A stretch of DNA of 64,000 bases. Source: VRUE01 sp963840565 (lineage in GTDB: Bacteria > Actinomycetota > Thermoleophilia > Solirubrobacterales > 70-9). The translations under genes were made by a program, and so were the position numbers. The stretch is from assembly GCA_963840565.1 (NCBI GenBank), contig CAWIZH010000006.1:434001-498000 (forward strand), read 5' to 3'. The notes below the pieces were generated by a model. That model ran no database searches, was not told where the DNA came from, and was given only the letters and a program-made list of their open reading frames with translations. Of the stretch, positions 54,698-63,986 are shown one piece after another. Position 1 is the first letter of the stretch, and every line of letters begins with the position of its first letter.

Positions 54698-54744
54698 TTC
54701 CGGTGCGCCTTATCCCCGTATATCGGGGATAAGGCGCACCGGAA
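54698..54744. repeat. 47-nt palindrome with 20-bp arms, copy 2
   Basis: TTCCGGTGCGCCTTATCCCC, loop GTATATC, then its exact reverse complement. Arms are identical to 22494-22540, loops differ. Located in the divergent gap between the F420 oxidoreductase (minus) and glpX (plus), 22 bases before the glpX start. Confidence 0.9.
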
Positions 54745-54766
54745 TCATCGAATAGGCTGCCGGGCG

Positions 54767-55765
54767 ATGGAGGGAACCCCCGCGATAAAGCCGGACCGCA
54801 ACCTGGCGCTGGAGCTCGTCCGCGTCACCGAGGCCGCGGCGCTTGCCGCCGCACGCTGGGTCGGCCGTGGCGACAAGCTAGCCGCCGATGGCGCCGCTGT
54901 CGACGCGATGCGCTTTGTCCTCGACACCGTTGCGATGGACGGCGTCGTCGTCATCGGCGAGGGCGAGAAGGACGAGGCGCCGATGCTCTTCAACGGCGAG
55001 CAGATCGGCGACGGCAGCCCGCCAGTCGTCGACATCGCGGTTGATCCTCTGGAGGGGACCACACTCTGCGCCCGCGGCATGCCCAGTGCGCTGGCCGTGA
55101 TCGCCCTGGCCGAGCGCGGCTCGATGTTCGACCCCGGGCCTTGCGTCTACATGGAAAAGATGGCCGGCGGCGAAGAGATCGCCGACCTGCTCGACCTCGA
55201 TCGCCCCCTGCCCGAGACCTTGAAATTGATCGCCGAGCGCAAGGGGGAGAGCGTCGGCGACGTAACCGTGGTCATGCTTGACCGGCCGCGCCACGAGGAG
55301 GCGATGGGCGAAGTGCGCGAGGCGGGCGCCCGCCTGCGCCTGATCAGCGACGGCGATGTCTCGGCGGCGCTGCTCGCGGTCAGCGAACGATCCCCGGTCG
55401 ATCTGCTCTGGGGCATCGGCGGCACCCCCGAGGGCGTGCTCTCGGCGGCGGCGCTGAAGTCGATGGGCGGCCAGCTGCTCGGTCGCCTCTGGCCCCGCAA
55501 CGACGAGGAGCGCAGCGCGGCGGTGAACGCCGGCTATGACCTCGACCTTGTCCTCACCGCCAACGACCTCTGCTCCGGCGAGGACGTCTTCTTCTCCGCC
55601 ACCGGCGTCACCGACGGCGACGTGCTGCAGGGGGTCCGCTACCGCGGCCCCGGCGCCACCACCGAATCGCTGGTGATGCGCTCACGCTCGGGCACCGTCC
55701 GGCGCGTCCACGCCCGCCACGACCGCTCCAAGCTGCGAGCGGTCATCGGCGAGCGCTACGGCTGA
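54767..55765 (+). CDS. glpX: Class II fructose-1,6-bisphosphatase GlpX
   Basis: A 332-residue gluconeogenic enzyme. MEGTPAIKPDRNLALELVRV and EAAALAAARWVGRGDK open the family, VVIGEGEKDEAPMLFNGEQI and DIAVDPLEGTTLCARGMPSA hold the metal-binding acidic residues, and WGIGGTPEGVLSAAALKSMG is the substrate region. ATG 54767 is chosen although the frame is open upstream through the palindrome. Removes the C1 phosphate of fructose 1,6-bisphosphate. Actinobacteria commonly depend on this class. Confidence 0.95.
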   Translation: MEGTPAIKPDRNLALELVRVTEAAALAAARWVGRGDKLAADGAAVDAMRFVLDTVAMDGVVVIGEGEKDEAPMLFNGEQIGDGSPPVVDIAVDPLEGTTLCARGMPSALAVIALAERGSMFDPGPCVYMEKMAGGEEIADLLDLDRPLPETLKLIAERKGESVGDVTVVMLDRPRHEEAMGEVREAGARLRLISDGDVSAALLAVSERSPVDLLWGIGGTPEGVLSAAALKSMGGQLLGRLWPRNDEERSAAVNAGYDLDLVLTANDLCSGEDVFFSATGVTDGDVLQGVRYRGPGATTESLVMRSRSGTVRRVHARHDRSKLRAVIGERYG

Positions 55766-55776
55766 GCCCGCGCGGC

Positions 55777-56511
55777 TCAGGCCGATCGGCCTGCGGACAG
55801 TTCCGCGGCCGCGGCATCGCGCTCCGCCGCAGCTTCCTCTTCGCCGAGGTAAGGGAGCAGCAGCTCGAAGGTGAGCTGGGGCAGCAGGTGCGGGAGGTTC
55901 GTGGCATTGCCGAGCGCCACCTCTTCATAGACGCGGGCAAACACCGCTCCGCCGGCGATGTTCGCGAGGTTGGGCAGTCCAGGGGCGCCGTCGACGAATT
56001 CCTGGCCATCGTCAAGCAGGGCCGTGAAGCGGCCGAAGGTTTCCCGGAAACGGGCGCTGGCGATCGGCCCGACGGTCCCCATCTCGATCATCATCACGCG
56101 CGAGACTTCGGGGCCGGCGGCGAACCACTCCAGCGTCACGGCGAGGCCGCGGCGCACTCTCTCCGGCCACGATCCCGGTTGCTCGTAAGCATTCTTGACT
56201 GCGGCCTCGAGCTCGGCCACAAGCACGTCGTTTGCCGTGACAAAGCAGTCTTCCTTGTCCTTGAAGTGTTTGTAGAAGGTCTCCCTGCCGACTCCGGCCT
56301 CTTTGAGGACGTCGGCGATCGAGCTCGCCTGGTAGCCCTTGGTCGCGGTCACGCGGACGACCGCCGCCAGCAGCCGCTCGCGCTGGGACCGGGCGACCAC
56401 CTCGCGGGGAAGGCCGTGGCGCCCCCGGGGGAGCTTCCAAAGGTGCAGATCCGCGGGTGGATCGCCAACCGAGGTGAGCCTGGGCGGTTCGGCGTCCGCT
56501 GGCCGGCTCAT
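55777..56511 (-). CDS. TetR-family regulator A
   Basis: A 244-residue TetR-type repressor. The helix-turn-helix is VTATKGYQASSIADVLKEAG and VGRETFYKHFKDKEDCF, preceded by about 45 residues of Pro/Arg-rich tail. The C-terminal half is the ligand-binding and dimerisation region with no clue to the ligand. Its start overlaps the upstream TetR stop by 4 bases, so the two are co-translated, an unusual arrangement for two repressors. Confidence 0.88.
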   Translation of the reverse strand: MSRPADAEPPRLTSVGDPPADLHLWKLPRGRHGLPREVVARSQRERLLAAVVRVTATKGYQASSIADVLKEAGVGRETFYKHFKDKEDCFVTANDVLVAELEAAVKNAYEQPGSWPERVRRGLAVTLEWFAAGPEVSRVMMIEMGTVGPIASARFRETFGRFTALLDDGQEFVDGAPGLPNLANIAGGAVFARVYEEVALGNATNLPHLLPQLTFELLLPYLGEEEAAAERDAAAAELSAGRSA

Positions 56512-57218
56512 CGACTGAGTCGTGCCTGCTCCAGCGCCGTCTCCCGCCCGACGTAGGGAAGCAGGGCGATGTAGAGCAGATCCGGCAGTAGTGAGGGCAG
56601 GTCGTCGACCTGCCCGGCGGCAACGTAGTCCGCGATCAGGACCTTTGCTCGTCCAAAGGCGATTTCGGGATCTGCCTCAGATCGCCGAGTGCCGTCCTTG
56701 GCCGCAAGCTGCTTTTTCAGGGCACCGATGGCGAAATTCCGGTAGCGACGGACAATCTCGGGATCGACGATGGGCGCCTCTACAAGCAGCAGCTTGGTGT
56801 GATCGGGTTTGGCCGCGAGAAGCTCGAGCAAGGCCGCAATCACGTCGCGGACCGAAGCCATCGGTGAGTCCTCACTGCGCGTGTAGGCGATCACGGCGGC
56901 GCTCTGAAGCTCCTCCAGGAAGGCGTCGGCGGTGGCGTAGAAGCACTCCCGCTTGTTGGTGAAGTGTTTGTAGAAAGTTGCCCGAGAGATGCTCGCGCAG
57001 CCGACGATGTCAGCGATGGTGGTCGTCGAGATGCTCTTCTCGGCGACACTCTTCGCCATCGCCTCGAGGATGCGCTGTTGCTGAGCGCGGGCGCTGATGT
57101 CGGGGGGAACGCTCGGGGTTAGAACGCTGGGTCCGGCCAGGGCTCCGCCGTCGCTGCCCGCTCCGAACCTCGTCAACCTTTGCGCCGTCTGACGCTCGCC
57201 TTTTTCGGTGTTGTTCAA
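56508..57218 (-). CDS. TetR-family regulator B
   Basis: A 236-residue TetR-type protein with helix-turn-helix KSVAEKSISTTTIADIVGCA and ISRATFYKHFTNKRECFYAT. It shares the FYKHF..K.ECF..A pattern and overall length with neighbours A and C, suggesting paralogy. N-terminal tail of about 40 residues. First gene of a two-TetR minus-strand operon, divergent from regulator C with a 206-base gap in which I see no clear operator. Confidence 0.88.
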   Translation of the reverse strand: MNNTEKGERQTAQRLTRFGAGSDGGALAGPSVLTPSVPPDISARAQQQRILEAMAKSVAEKSISTTTIADIVGCASISRATFYKHFTNKRECFYATADAFLEELQSAAVIAYTRSEDSPMASVRDVIAALLELLAAKPDHTKLLLVEAPIVDPEIVRRYRNFAIGALKKQLAAKDGTRRSEADPEIAFGRAKVLIADYVAAGQVDDLPSLLPDLLYIALLPYVGRETALEQARLSR

Positions 57219-57424
57219 AACTTTGGCCTCACCGGGAGGGCAATGGGACGTGACACTCTGCCGGCGGTTGCCGGCCTGCCCACCGAAGGGCGGCCGCCAG
57301 CCGGGAGGGCGATTCCCCCGCGATCAGCTGCCTCGCACATACCACGCCGGGGCCTGTCAGTGCGCCCTGTTTTTGAGCGCTGGCATTCTCTGCGACGTGG
57401 AGGACTGGGCCAAAAGTTTATAGC

Positions 57425-58213
57425 ATGGAACTAGTCCGTTCTTTGTTAGAATCTCTTCGTACCAAAACCGTGAAAGATGCCAATACCCCGCAGCAACAAC
57501 CAGTTGAATCGCCGCCGCCCCGCGGGACGCAGCCAACCTCGGGCGATGCCGTGGCCGCCGACCAGCGGCGGCGACTGCTTGCCGCGCTGCCTTGCGCGGT
57601 AGCGGAAAACGGCTTTGAGCAGACGACCGTGGAGGACATCGTCAGGCTGGCGCAGGTTCGGCGCAACTCGTTCTACGAGCAGTTTGCCGACAAGCGTGAA
57701 TGTTTCGCGATGGCCTACGAGATTGTCCAGGAGCGACTGCTCGGCGTCCTCACCTTCCGCTGCTACACACGCTCGGGGCCCGTCGAGCGGATCGGCGGCG
57801 CCTTGGAAGCGGGCCTGGATCTGCTTGCTGCCGAGCCCGACCTTGCCCATCTGACGATTGTCGAGGCACCTTCCGCGGGAGGGGCGATCGCAACTCGCCA
57901 CCACGAGTGGTTGGACCGATACGGCCGTCTTCTGCAGCTGGCGGTAGTTGGCAAACCCGATGCCACCAAGCCACGGCCAGCCCTTGAGCCGGCAATCGTC
58001 GGCGCAATCGTCTCCCGCATCAAGCAAGTGGTTCTGGCCGGAGAAACCAGCGATCTGCCAAGGCTTCAGCCGGAGTTGACGAAGCTATCGCTCTCCTATT
58101 TCGGCTTGACCGAGCCGTCGAGTGCCGCGTTCTCAGTCTCCGGTCAGCGCGAGCTTGCCGAGTCGGCGCAGCCGCAGTCGCCGGAGCGATCCACGGTGCT
58201 TGAGGCCGCGTAG
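57425..58213 (+). CDS. TetR-family regulator C
   Basis: A 262-residue TetR-type protein; helix-turn-helix AVAENGFEQTTVEDIVRLAQ then VRRNSFYEQFADKRECFAMA. Longer N-terminal tail (about 50 residues, Gln/Pro-rich). Third regulator of this type within 2.5 kb. Its 3' end overlaps the convergent YihY gene by 70 bases. The tail after FGLTEPSSAAF is probably dispensable. Ligand and targets unknown. Confidence 0.86.
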   Translation: MELVRSLLESLRTKTVKDANTPQQQPVESPPPRGTQPTSGDAVAADQRRRLLAALPCAVAENGFEQTTVEDIVRLAQVRRNSFYEQFADKRECFAMAYEIVQERLLGVLTFRCYTRSGPVERIGGALEAGLDLLAAEPDLAHLTIVEAPSAGGAIATRHHEWLDRYGRLLQLAVVGKPDATKPRPALEPAIVGAIVSRIKQVVLAGETSDLPRLQPELTKLSLSYFGLTEPSSAAFSVSGQRELAESAQPQSPERSTVLEAA

Positions 58214-59055
58214 GGCATCTCGCCGGTGTCGTGCAGCTCGTGGCGTAGCGAGTTGATCACTGCCCCTGCCATCAGCGCCAGGCTGAGCACGTAGAACCAG
58301 AGCAGCGCGATCAGGATGAAGCCCAGGGTCGAGCCGAAGCGGGAGAGGCTGGAGACGTTGGAGAGGTAGATCGGGAAGAGCCAGTTGGCGACGCCGGCGC
58401 CGACGGTGACGAAGATCGCCCCCGGCCAGACCGCCCGCCAGGGCATGTGGCCCTTCGGCACCGCCCAGAAGATCACGCAGCAGATCAGGAAGGTGATCAG
58501 GATCGCGGCGCCGAGCAGCAGCGTCGTGTCGATCACCTTGATGTCGGAGAGCCCGAAGGGGAGCCGGTCGGTGCTGGAGACGAGCGCGCTCTCCATCGCC
58601 GGCAGGAAGATGCTGGCGGCGATGAAGAGCAGGACGACAGCCAGCATCGCGAAGGAGAAGCGCTTCTGCTCGACCCAACCGCGGCATTCGACGTGGTAGA
58701 TGCGGCAGAAGGCGGTGTCCATCGCGCCCCAGAAGGAGGCGCCGATCCAGAGCGAGCCGAAGAAGGCGGCGATCCCAATCGTGGTCGAGTTTTCCTCGAT
58801 CCGGTTGAGCACGTCGGTCAGCGTGCCCTGCTCGACGTTGGGGAAAAGGCGCTGCAAATCGTTGAGTACGCTCGACTCGACCCCACCGATCTTCAGCACC
58901 TGGCCGAAGACGAAGAGCACGAGCAGGGCGAAGGGGAAGACCGCCAGCATCAGGTTGTAGGCGACCATCGCCGAGAGCCCGGTGACGTTCTCGCGGTAGG
59001 CGCGCTGCCAGAAGGCGCTCAGCCAGGGACGGGGATGTCGCATCGATTTGGGCAT
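58144..59055 (-). CDS. YihY/BrkB-family inner membrane protein
   Basis: A 303-residue protein with six hydrophobic segments and the family opening FWQRAYRENVTGLSAMVAYN, followed by LMLAVFPFALLVLFVFGQ. FFGSLWIGASFWGAMDTAFC, WAVPKGHMPWRAVWPGAIFV and FGSTLGFILIALLWFYVLSL match the YihY/virulence factor BrkB family. The true role is unresolved (once misnamed RNase BN). C-terminal tail RSGDCGCADSASS is polar. Start ATG 59055 lies inside the -35 of the rpoD-side promoter on the other strand. Confidence 0.9.
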   Translation of the reverse strand: MPKSMRHPRPWLSAFWQRAYRENVTGLSAMVAYNLMLAVFPFALLVLFVFGQVLKIGGVESSVLNDLQRLFPNVEQGTLTDVLNRIEENSTTIGIAAFFGSLWIGASFWGAMDTAFCRIYHVECRGWVEQKRFSFAMLAVVLLFIAASIFLPAMESALVSSTDRLPFGLSDIKVIDTTLLLGAAILITFLICCVIFWAVPKGHMPWRAVWPGAIFVTVGAGVANWLFPIYLSNVSSLSRFGSTLGFILIALLWFYVLSLALMAGAVINSLRHELHDTGEMPYAASSTVDRSGDCGCADSASSR

Positions 59056-59083
59056 TGACTTCAGAAACTGAAGCGATTATCAT
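59055..59083 (+). promoter_or_regulatory. Strong sigma-70-type promoter upstream of rpoD, with palindromic spacer
   Basis: TTGACT, 17-base spacer, TATCAT: near-consensus on both elements. The spacer contains the perfect inverted repeat CTTCAG-AAA-CTGAAG, a possible operator. The start point would be about 59090, roughly 165 bases before the rpoD start codon. Confidence 0.7.
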
Positions 59084-59152
59084 GCGAACAGACGTTTGAG
59101 CAGTACCGAGACGCCGTCCTGGGGCAGTGCAGCGCAGACTAGTTGGCTTCGC

Positions 59153-59177
59153 GGACCGGTTCGCCGGTCCGTTTTTT
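59153..59177 (+). terminator. Intrinsic terminator in the rpoD leader
   Basis: GGACCGG-TTCG-CCGGTCC followed by GTTTTTT: a stable 7-bp GC stem, UUCG tetraloop and U-run, the textbook form. It lies about 75 bases downstream of the promoter at 59055 and 77 bases before rpoD, so it would stop transcripts from that promoter unless antitermination occurs. Confidence 0.8.
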
Positions 59178-59253
59178 CGCGACTTTTCGCCCCGCGATGG
59201 TATTTCTGTGGGCAGGACTAAAATTTCGAGCGCAAGGAAACGAGAGTAGACGC

Positions 59254-60360
59254 ATGCTGGTAGCTGAGCTTCAGGAGCTGGAGGAGGTCAAAGGCCTCAT
59301 AACTAGAGGGCAGCAGCTTGGGGTGCTGACCTTCGGCGACGTCGCCTCCGCGGTCTCGGAGGTCGATCTCGACGAGTCCGATGTCGAGGACCTTTACGGG
59401 CACCTCGAGAAGTCGGGCATCGAGCTGGTCGAGGACATGGACCCGGCCCAGAAAGCGGCGGCGGAAGCGCTGCCGATCGACACCGGCAAAAAAGGCCGGC
59501 GCCGCCAGAAAGCCGCGCTCGACCTGAAACCGGACATGACCACGGACAGCCTGCAGCTGTTCCTCAAGGACATCGGCAAGGTCCGCCTGCTGACCGCCGC
59601 GGAGGAGGTCGAACTCGCCAAGCGGATCGAGCGCGGCGACCTCGACGCGAAGCAGAAAATGGTCGAGTCGAACCTGCGCCTGGTCGTCTCGATCGCCAAG
59701 AACTACCGCAACCAGGGCCTGCCCTTCCTCGACCTGATCCAGGAGGGCACGCTGGGCCTGGTCCGCGCGGCGGAGAAGTTCGACTACCGCAAGGGATTCA
59801 AGTTCTCGACCTACGCGACCTGGTGGATCCGCCAGGCGATCGCCCGCGCGCTCGCCGACAAGGCACGGACGATCCGCATCCCGGTCCACGTGGTCGAGAA
59901 GCTGAACAAGATCGGCCGTGCCGAGCGCAAGCTGGTCACCGAGCTGGGCCGCGAGCCGACCCCGGAGGAGATCGCCGACGTCACCGGGATCGACCCCGAG
60001 GAGGTCGACTCGATCAAGCGCTCCGCCCAGGCGCCGGTCTCGCTGGAGAAGCCGGTCGGCGACGAGGAGGAGTCGGAGTTCGGTCAGTTCATCGCCGACG
60101 AGAAGGCCGAGTCGCCCTTCGACCGGGCGGCGGACCTGCTGACCAAAGAGGCGCTGAAGGAGGCGCTGGAGAACCTCTCCTACCGCGAGCGCCGCGTTCT
60201 GGAGCTGCGCTACGGCCTCGGCGGCGAGCACCCGCGCACGCTCGACGAGGTCGGGCGGACCTTCAACGTCACCCGCGAGCGCATCCGCCAGATCGAGAAC
60301 CAGCGCCTGAAGAAGCTGCAGCAGCTCGGCGAAGCGCAGAAGCTGCGCGAGGTCACCTGA
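59254..60360 (+). CDS. rpoD: Primary RNA polymerase sigma factor (RpoD/SigA)
   Basis: A 368-residue group 1/2 sigma factor from ATG 59254. Region 1.2 DSLQLFLKDIGKVRLLTAAE, region 2 VESNLRLVVSIAKNYRNQGL, LIQEGTLGLVRAAEKFDYRK and KFSTYATWWIRQAIARALAD (-10 recognition), region 3 around REPTPEEIADVTGI and region 4 LSYRERRVLELRYGLGGEHP with RTFNVTRERIRQIENQRLKK. Short region 1.1 (about 90 residues with LITRGQQLGVLTFGDV). Compact size and full motifs fit the housekeeping factor of a small-sigma-A actinobacterium. Confidence 0.94.
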   Translation: MLVAELQELEEVKGLITRGQQLGVLTFGDVASAVSEVDLDESDVEDLYGHLEKSGIELVEDMDPAQKAAAEALPIDTGKKGRRRQKAALDLKPDMTTDSLQLFLKDIGKVRLLTAAEEVELAKRIERGDLDAKQKMVESNLRLVVSIAKNYRNQGLPFLDLIQEGTLGLVRAAEKFDYRKGFKFSTYATWWIRQAIARALADKARTIRIPVHVVEKLNKIGRAERKLVTELGREPTPEEIADVTGIDPEEVDSIKRSAQAPVSLEKPVGDEEESEFGQFIADEKAESPFDRAADLLTKEALKEALENLSYRERRVLELRYGLGGEHPRTLDEVGRTFNVTRERIRQIENQRLKKLQQLGEAQKLREVT

Positions 60361-60410
60361 TCCCGCTTCAGGGCTAAGGAGTACGGACATCCCGGCCGAT
60401 ACAGGTCGGG

Positions 60411-61532
60411 ATGTTCGACATCGATACAGCGCTGCGCACGCTCATCGAGCGTGAGGGGTCCGACCTTCACGTCAAGGTCGGGGCGCCGCCGATCGCCCGT
60501 ATGCACGGCGAACTGGCGCACCTCGAGGGCTACCAGCCGCTCTCCGCCGAGGACACGCGAGAAGGCCTTCCGCGACATGGCCGAGGCCCGCTCGCTGAGC
60601 GAGTTCGAGCGAGGACGGCGAGGCCGACTTCGCCTACTCGATCCCGGGCCTGGCGCGTTTCCGCGTCAACACCTTCAAACAGCGCGGCTCGATCTCGATC
60701 GTCTGCCGCGCGATCCCCTTCGAGATCCGCTCGGTCGAGCAGCTCGGCCTGCCCCCGGTCGTCACCAGCCTGGCCGAAGAGGCGCGCGGAATCGTCCTCG
60801 TCACCGGCACCACCGGCTCGGGCAAGAGCACGACGCTGGCGGCGATGATCGACCACATCAACCAGACCCGGGCGCAGCACATCGTCACGCTCGAGGACCC
60901 GATCGAGTACCTGCACGAAGACAAGCGCTCGATCGTCAACCAGCGCGAAGTCGGCTCCGACACAGTCAGCTTCGGGCGGGCGATGCGGCGGGTCCTGCGC
61001 CAGGACCCCGACGTGATCCTGATCGGCGAGATGCGCGACGAGGAGACCGTGCGCACGGCGCTCTCCGCCGCCGAGACCGGCCACCTCGTGCTCTCCACGG
61101 TCCACACCCTCGACGCGACCGAGACGATCAACCGCATCGTCGACTTCTTCCCGCCCCACCTGCAGCAGCAGGCGCGGGTGATGCTGGCCTCGACCCTGAG
61201 GGGGGCGATCGCCCAGCGCCTCGTCCCCGACGTGACCGGCGACGGCCGCGTCGCCGCGGCCGAGGTGATGGTCGTCACCGGCCGCGTCCAGGACCTGATC
61301 CTCAACCCCGAAGAAACGGGCAAGATCACCGAAGTCATCGGCGAGGGCGAGTACTACGGCATGTGCACCTTCGACCAGTCGCTGCTGCGCTACGTGATGG
61401 AGGGCAAGGTGAGCGAGGAGGTCGCGCTCGAGTACGCCTCCAGCCCGCACGACTTCAAACTGATGCTGGCCGCGGGTGGCCAGCGGGCGAGCGGGATCGA
61501 GCAGCTCGGCAGACGAGCCGGTGGCCTCGTGA
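60411..61532 (+). CDS. pilT: Type IV pilus retraction ATPase PilT (frameshifted)
   Basis: About 372 residues. MFDIDTALRTLIEREGSDLH and VKVGAPPIARMHGELAHLEG start the protein; extra bases at 60558 and 60610 interrupt it before ADFAYSIPGLARFRVNTFKQ. Walker A VLVTGTTGSGKSTTLAAMID, Asp box EDPIEYLHEDKRSIVNQREV, Walker B RQDPDVILIGEMRDEETVRT, His box LSTVHTLDATETINRI. Near 61511 one extra base, when removed, gives GDEPVAS and a stop at 61532 overlapping the next GTG. AIRAG-type retraction motif is not obvious. Powers pilus disassembly. Confidence 0.88.
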
Positions 61533-62152
61533 GGGAGAAGCTGAACGAGAACCCCATCGCCCAGGTCGGCCTCGATCCTGATCCTCGTCGTCGTTGCGGT
61601 CGTGATGTTCATCGGCAGCTCCGGCGGCGAAGAAGAAGAAGCGGCGTCGGGAGAAACGGTTGCCACCGTCAATGGCGTCACCGCGACCGGCTCCACGCCC
61701 GGCGAAGCGGTCGAAGGCGCGGTCGAATCGCTCGAAGAAGGGGCTGTCGCCGAACCTACCGCGACCGCAATGCCCACTTCGGTGCCCGCCCCGCCACCGC
61801 CGAGGCGGCTCACCGCCGCCTATGAATCGGGCAAGACGGTGGTGCTGCTGATCGTCGCACAAGGGCGGCATCGACGACGCCTATACCGCTCGCTCCTCCG
61901 CTCCTGTTGGCGCCCTTTCAGGATGTCTCGCTCTTCATCGTCCCGGCCGAGGAAATCGCCCGCTACGCGGCGATCACGGTCGGCCTCGACGTCAACCGGG
62001 TGCCGGCCCTGGTCGTGATGAAGCCGAAGAAGCTCAGCGGCGGCACGCCGCAGGCCAGCGTCGACTACGGCGTGCAGACGCCGCAGAGCGTCGTGCAGGC
62101 GGTCCTCGACGCCAACTACCACGGCCGCGAAGTCACCTACCACCCGGACTGA
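61529..62152 (+). CDS. Membrane-anchored thioredoxin-like protein in the pil locus (frameshifted)
   Basis: About 206 residues from GTG 61529 (VREKLNENPIAQVG), overlapping the repaired pilT stop. One extra base near 61572 links to a membrane helix LILILVVVAVVMFIGSSGG, then a Ser/Thr/Pro/Ala linker and a thioredoxin-like domain: ESGKTVVLLIV, (break near 61848) HKGGIDDAYT, (break near 61890) FQDVSLFIVPAEEIARYAAI and NRVPALVVMKPKKLSGGTPQ. The cis-Pro (RVPALVV) is present, but no CxxC, so it is not a standard redox enzyme. Role in pilus assembly inferred from its place between pilT and pilB. Confidence 0.65.
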
Positions 62153-62161
62153 GGCCGGCTG

Positions 62162-63986
62162 ATGAGCGCCGAGAGACCTCCTTACCCGATGCACCTGCGC
62201 CCGGTCCCCGACTCGGGCGGCTCCGCTGCTCCGGCAATGCCGGGCCCGGAGGCGCAGGGCACGCCGGGGCTTACCCCGCCCCAGCATCGCGGCCACTCGC
62301 GCGGCTTCATCACCGACGTCCTGGTCGAGCTGGGGTACGCCTCGGCGGAGACGGTGCAGGCCGCGGTCGAGGCTTCGCGCACCGCGGGCCGGCCGCCCGA
62401 GGCGCTGCTGGTAGAGCAGGGCGCGATCAGCGCCGAGCAGCTTTCGCGGGCGACGGCTGAGCGCTACGGGCTCGACCACGTCGACCTCGCCACCTACCCG
62501 GTCGACGTTGCCGCGGCCGCTCTCTTCCCGGTGACGATGGCGCGCCGCTACAAGGCCGTCCCGGTCGGCTTCGTCGACCAGAAAACGCTGCTCGTCGCGG
62601 CCGTCGACCCGGCCAACGTGCTTGCCGTCGACGACATCCAGATCGCCACCGGCCTCGACTGCCAGATCGCCGTTGCCGCCGAGGAAGACGTCGAGTCGCT
62701 GCTGGGCCGTCTCGGCACCCTGCAGAGCGCCGCTGCCGAGGCGATCGTCGAGGAGGCGCACCGGGTCGAGGAGGTCGAAGAAGCCGAAGACGGAGGGCTC
62801 GCCGAAGTCAGCGAGATGCAGGCCGGCGCCGAGGACGCGCCGGTGATCAAGCTCGTCTACAGCATCCTCGCCCAGGCGGTGGGGGAGGGGGCCTCCGACA
62901 TCCACCTCGAGCCCGAAGAGGGCGAGCTGCGGATCCGCTTCCGCGTCGACGGCGTGCTGAAGGAGTCCGCCCACGTGCCGAAACGAATGATCAGCGCCGT
63001 GATCTCGCGGCTGAAGATCATGAGCGAGCTCGACATCGCCGAGAAGCGGGTGCCGCAGGACGGGCGCGTCAGCGTCTCGGTCGAGGAGCGCCGCATCGAC
63101 CTTCGCGTAACCACCCTGCCCACCTCGCGCGGCGAGGGGGCGACGATCCGCATCCTCGACGAGGGCAACGCCCAGCGCTCGCTCGACGACCTCGGCATGG
63201 ACGGCTCCGCTCGCGCCCGCTTCGAGGACGCCTTCCACCAGGCTTACGGCGCGGTCCTCGTCACCGGGCCGACCGGCTCCGGAAAGTCGACCACCCTCTA
63301 CGCCGCCCTGGCCGAGCTGAACGGAGATCGAGAAGAAGATCATCACGATCGAGGACCCGGTCGAGTTCCGCATCCCCGGCGTCAACCAGATGAACGTCAA
63401 CCGCAAGGCCGGGCTCGACTTCGCTCGCGGCCTGCGCTCGATGCTGCGCGCCGACCCCGACATCGTCATGGTCGGCGAGATCCGCGACGCCGAGACGGCG
63501 CGGATCGCGATCGAGGCCGCGCTGACCGGCCACATGATGCTGACCACGCTGCACACCAACGATGCCCCGGGGGCGATTGCCCGCCTCAACGAGATGGGGA
63601 TCGAGACCTTCCTCACCGCCTCCGCCGTCGACTGCGTCGTCGCCCAGCGCCTCGCCCGCAAGCTCTGCCCGAACTGCAAGCGGCGCACGATCGTCCCGGT
63701 CGCAGCGCTGCAAGAGGCCGGGATCAAGATCGGCACCGAGGTCGAGGCCTACGAGCCGGCCGGCTGCGGCCGCTGCAACAACAGCGGCTACAAGGGCCGG
63801 GTCGGGATCTACTCGGTGATGAGCCTGAGCGAGCGTCTGAAGGAGATGACGATCGCTCGCGCGGCGGAGACGGAAATCGCCGCCGTCGCCCGCGAAGAGG
63901 GAATGCTCACCTTGCGTGAGGACGGCGTCGTAAAGATTCGAGCCGGGGTCACAAGCCTCGAGGAGGTGCTCCGTGTCACAGCATGA
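62162..63986 (+). CDS. pilB: Type IV pilus assembly ATPase PilB/GspE (one frameshift)
   Basis: About 607 residues after removing an extra G at 63323. N-terminal MshE/T2SSE-N domain (FITDVLVELGYASAETVQAA to LLVEQGAISAEQLSRATAER) followed by the secretion ATPase: ASDIHLEPEEGELRIRFRVD, Walker A VLVTGPTGSGKSTTLYAALA, EDPVEFRIPGVNQMNVNRKA, Walker B RADPDIVMVGEIRDAETARI, and the tetra-Cys zinc motif CPNCK...CGRCNNSGYKGR. Drives pilus extension. The 3' end carries AGGAGGTG, the ribosome site of the next gene. Confidence 0.92.

Noticed and set aside
20647..57262. Shared TGACACTCTGCCGG at about 20647 and 57249 as a repeat family
   Set aside because: A 14-base match between two places in 64 kb of GC-rich sequence is near chance and the flanks do not align.
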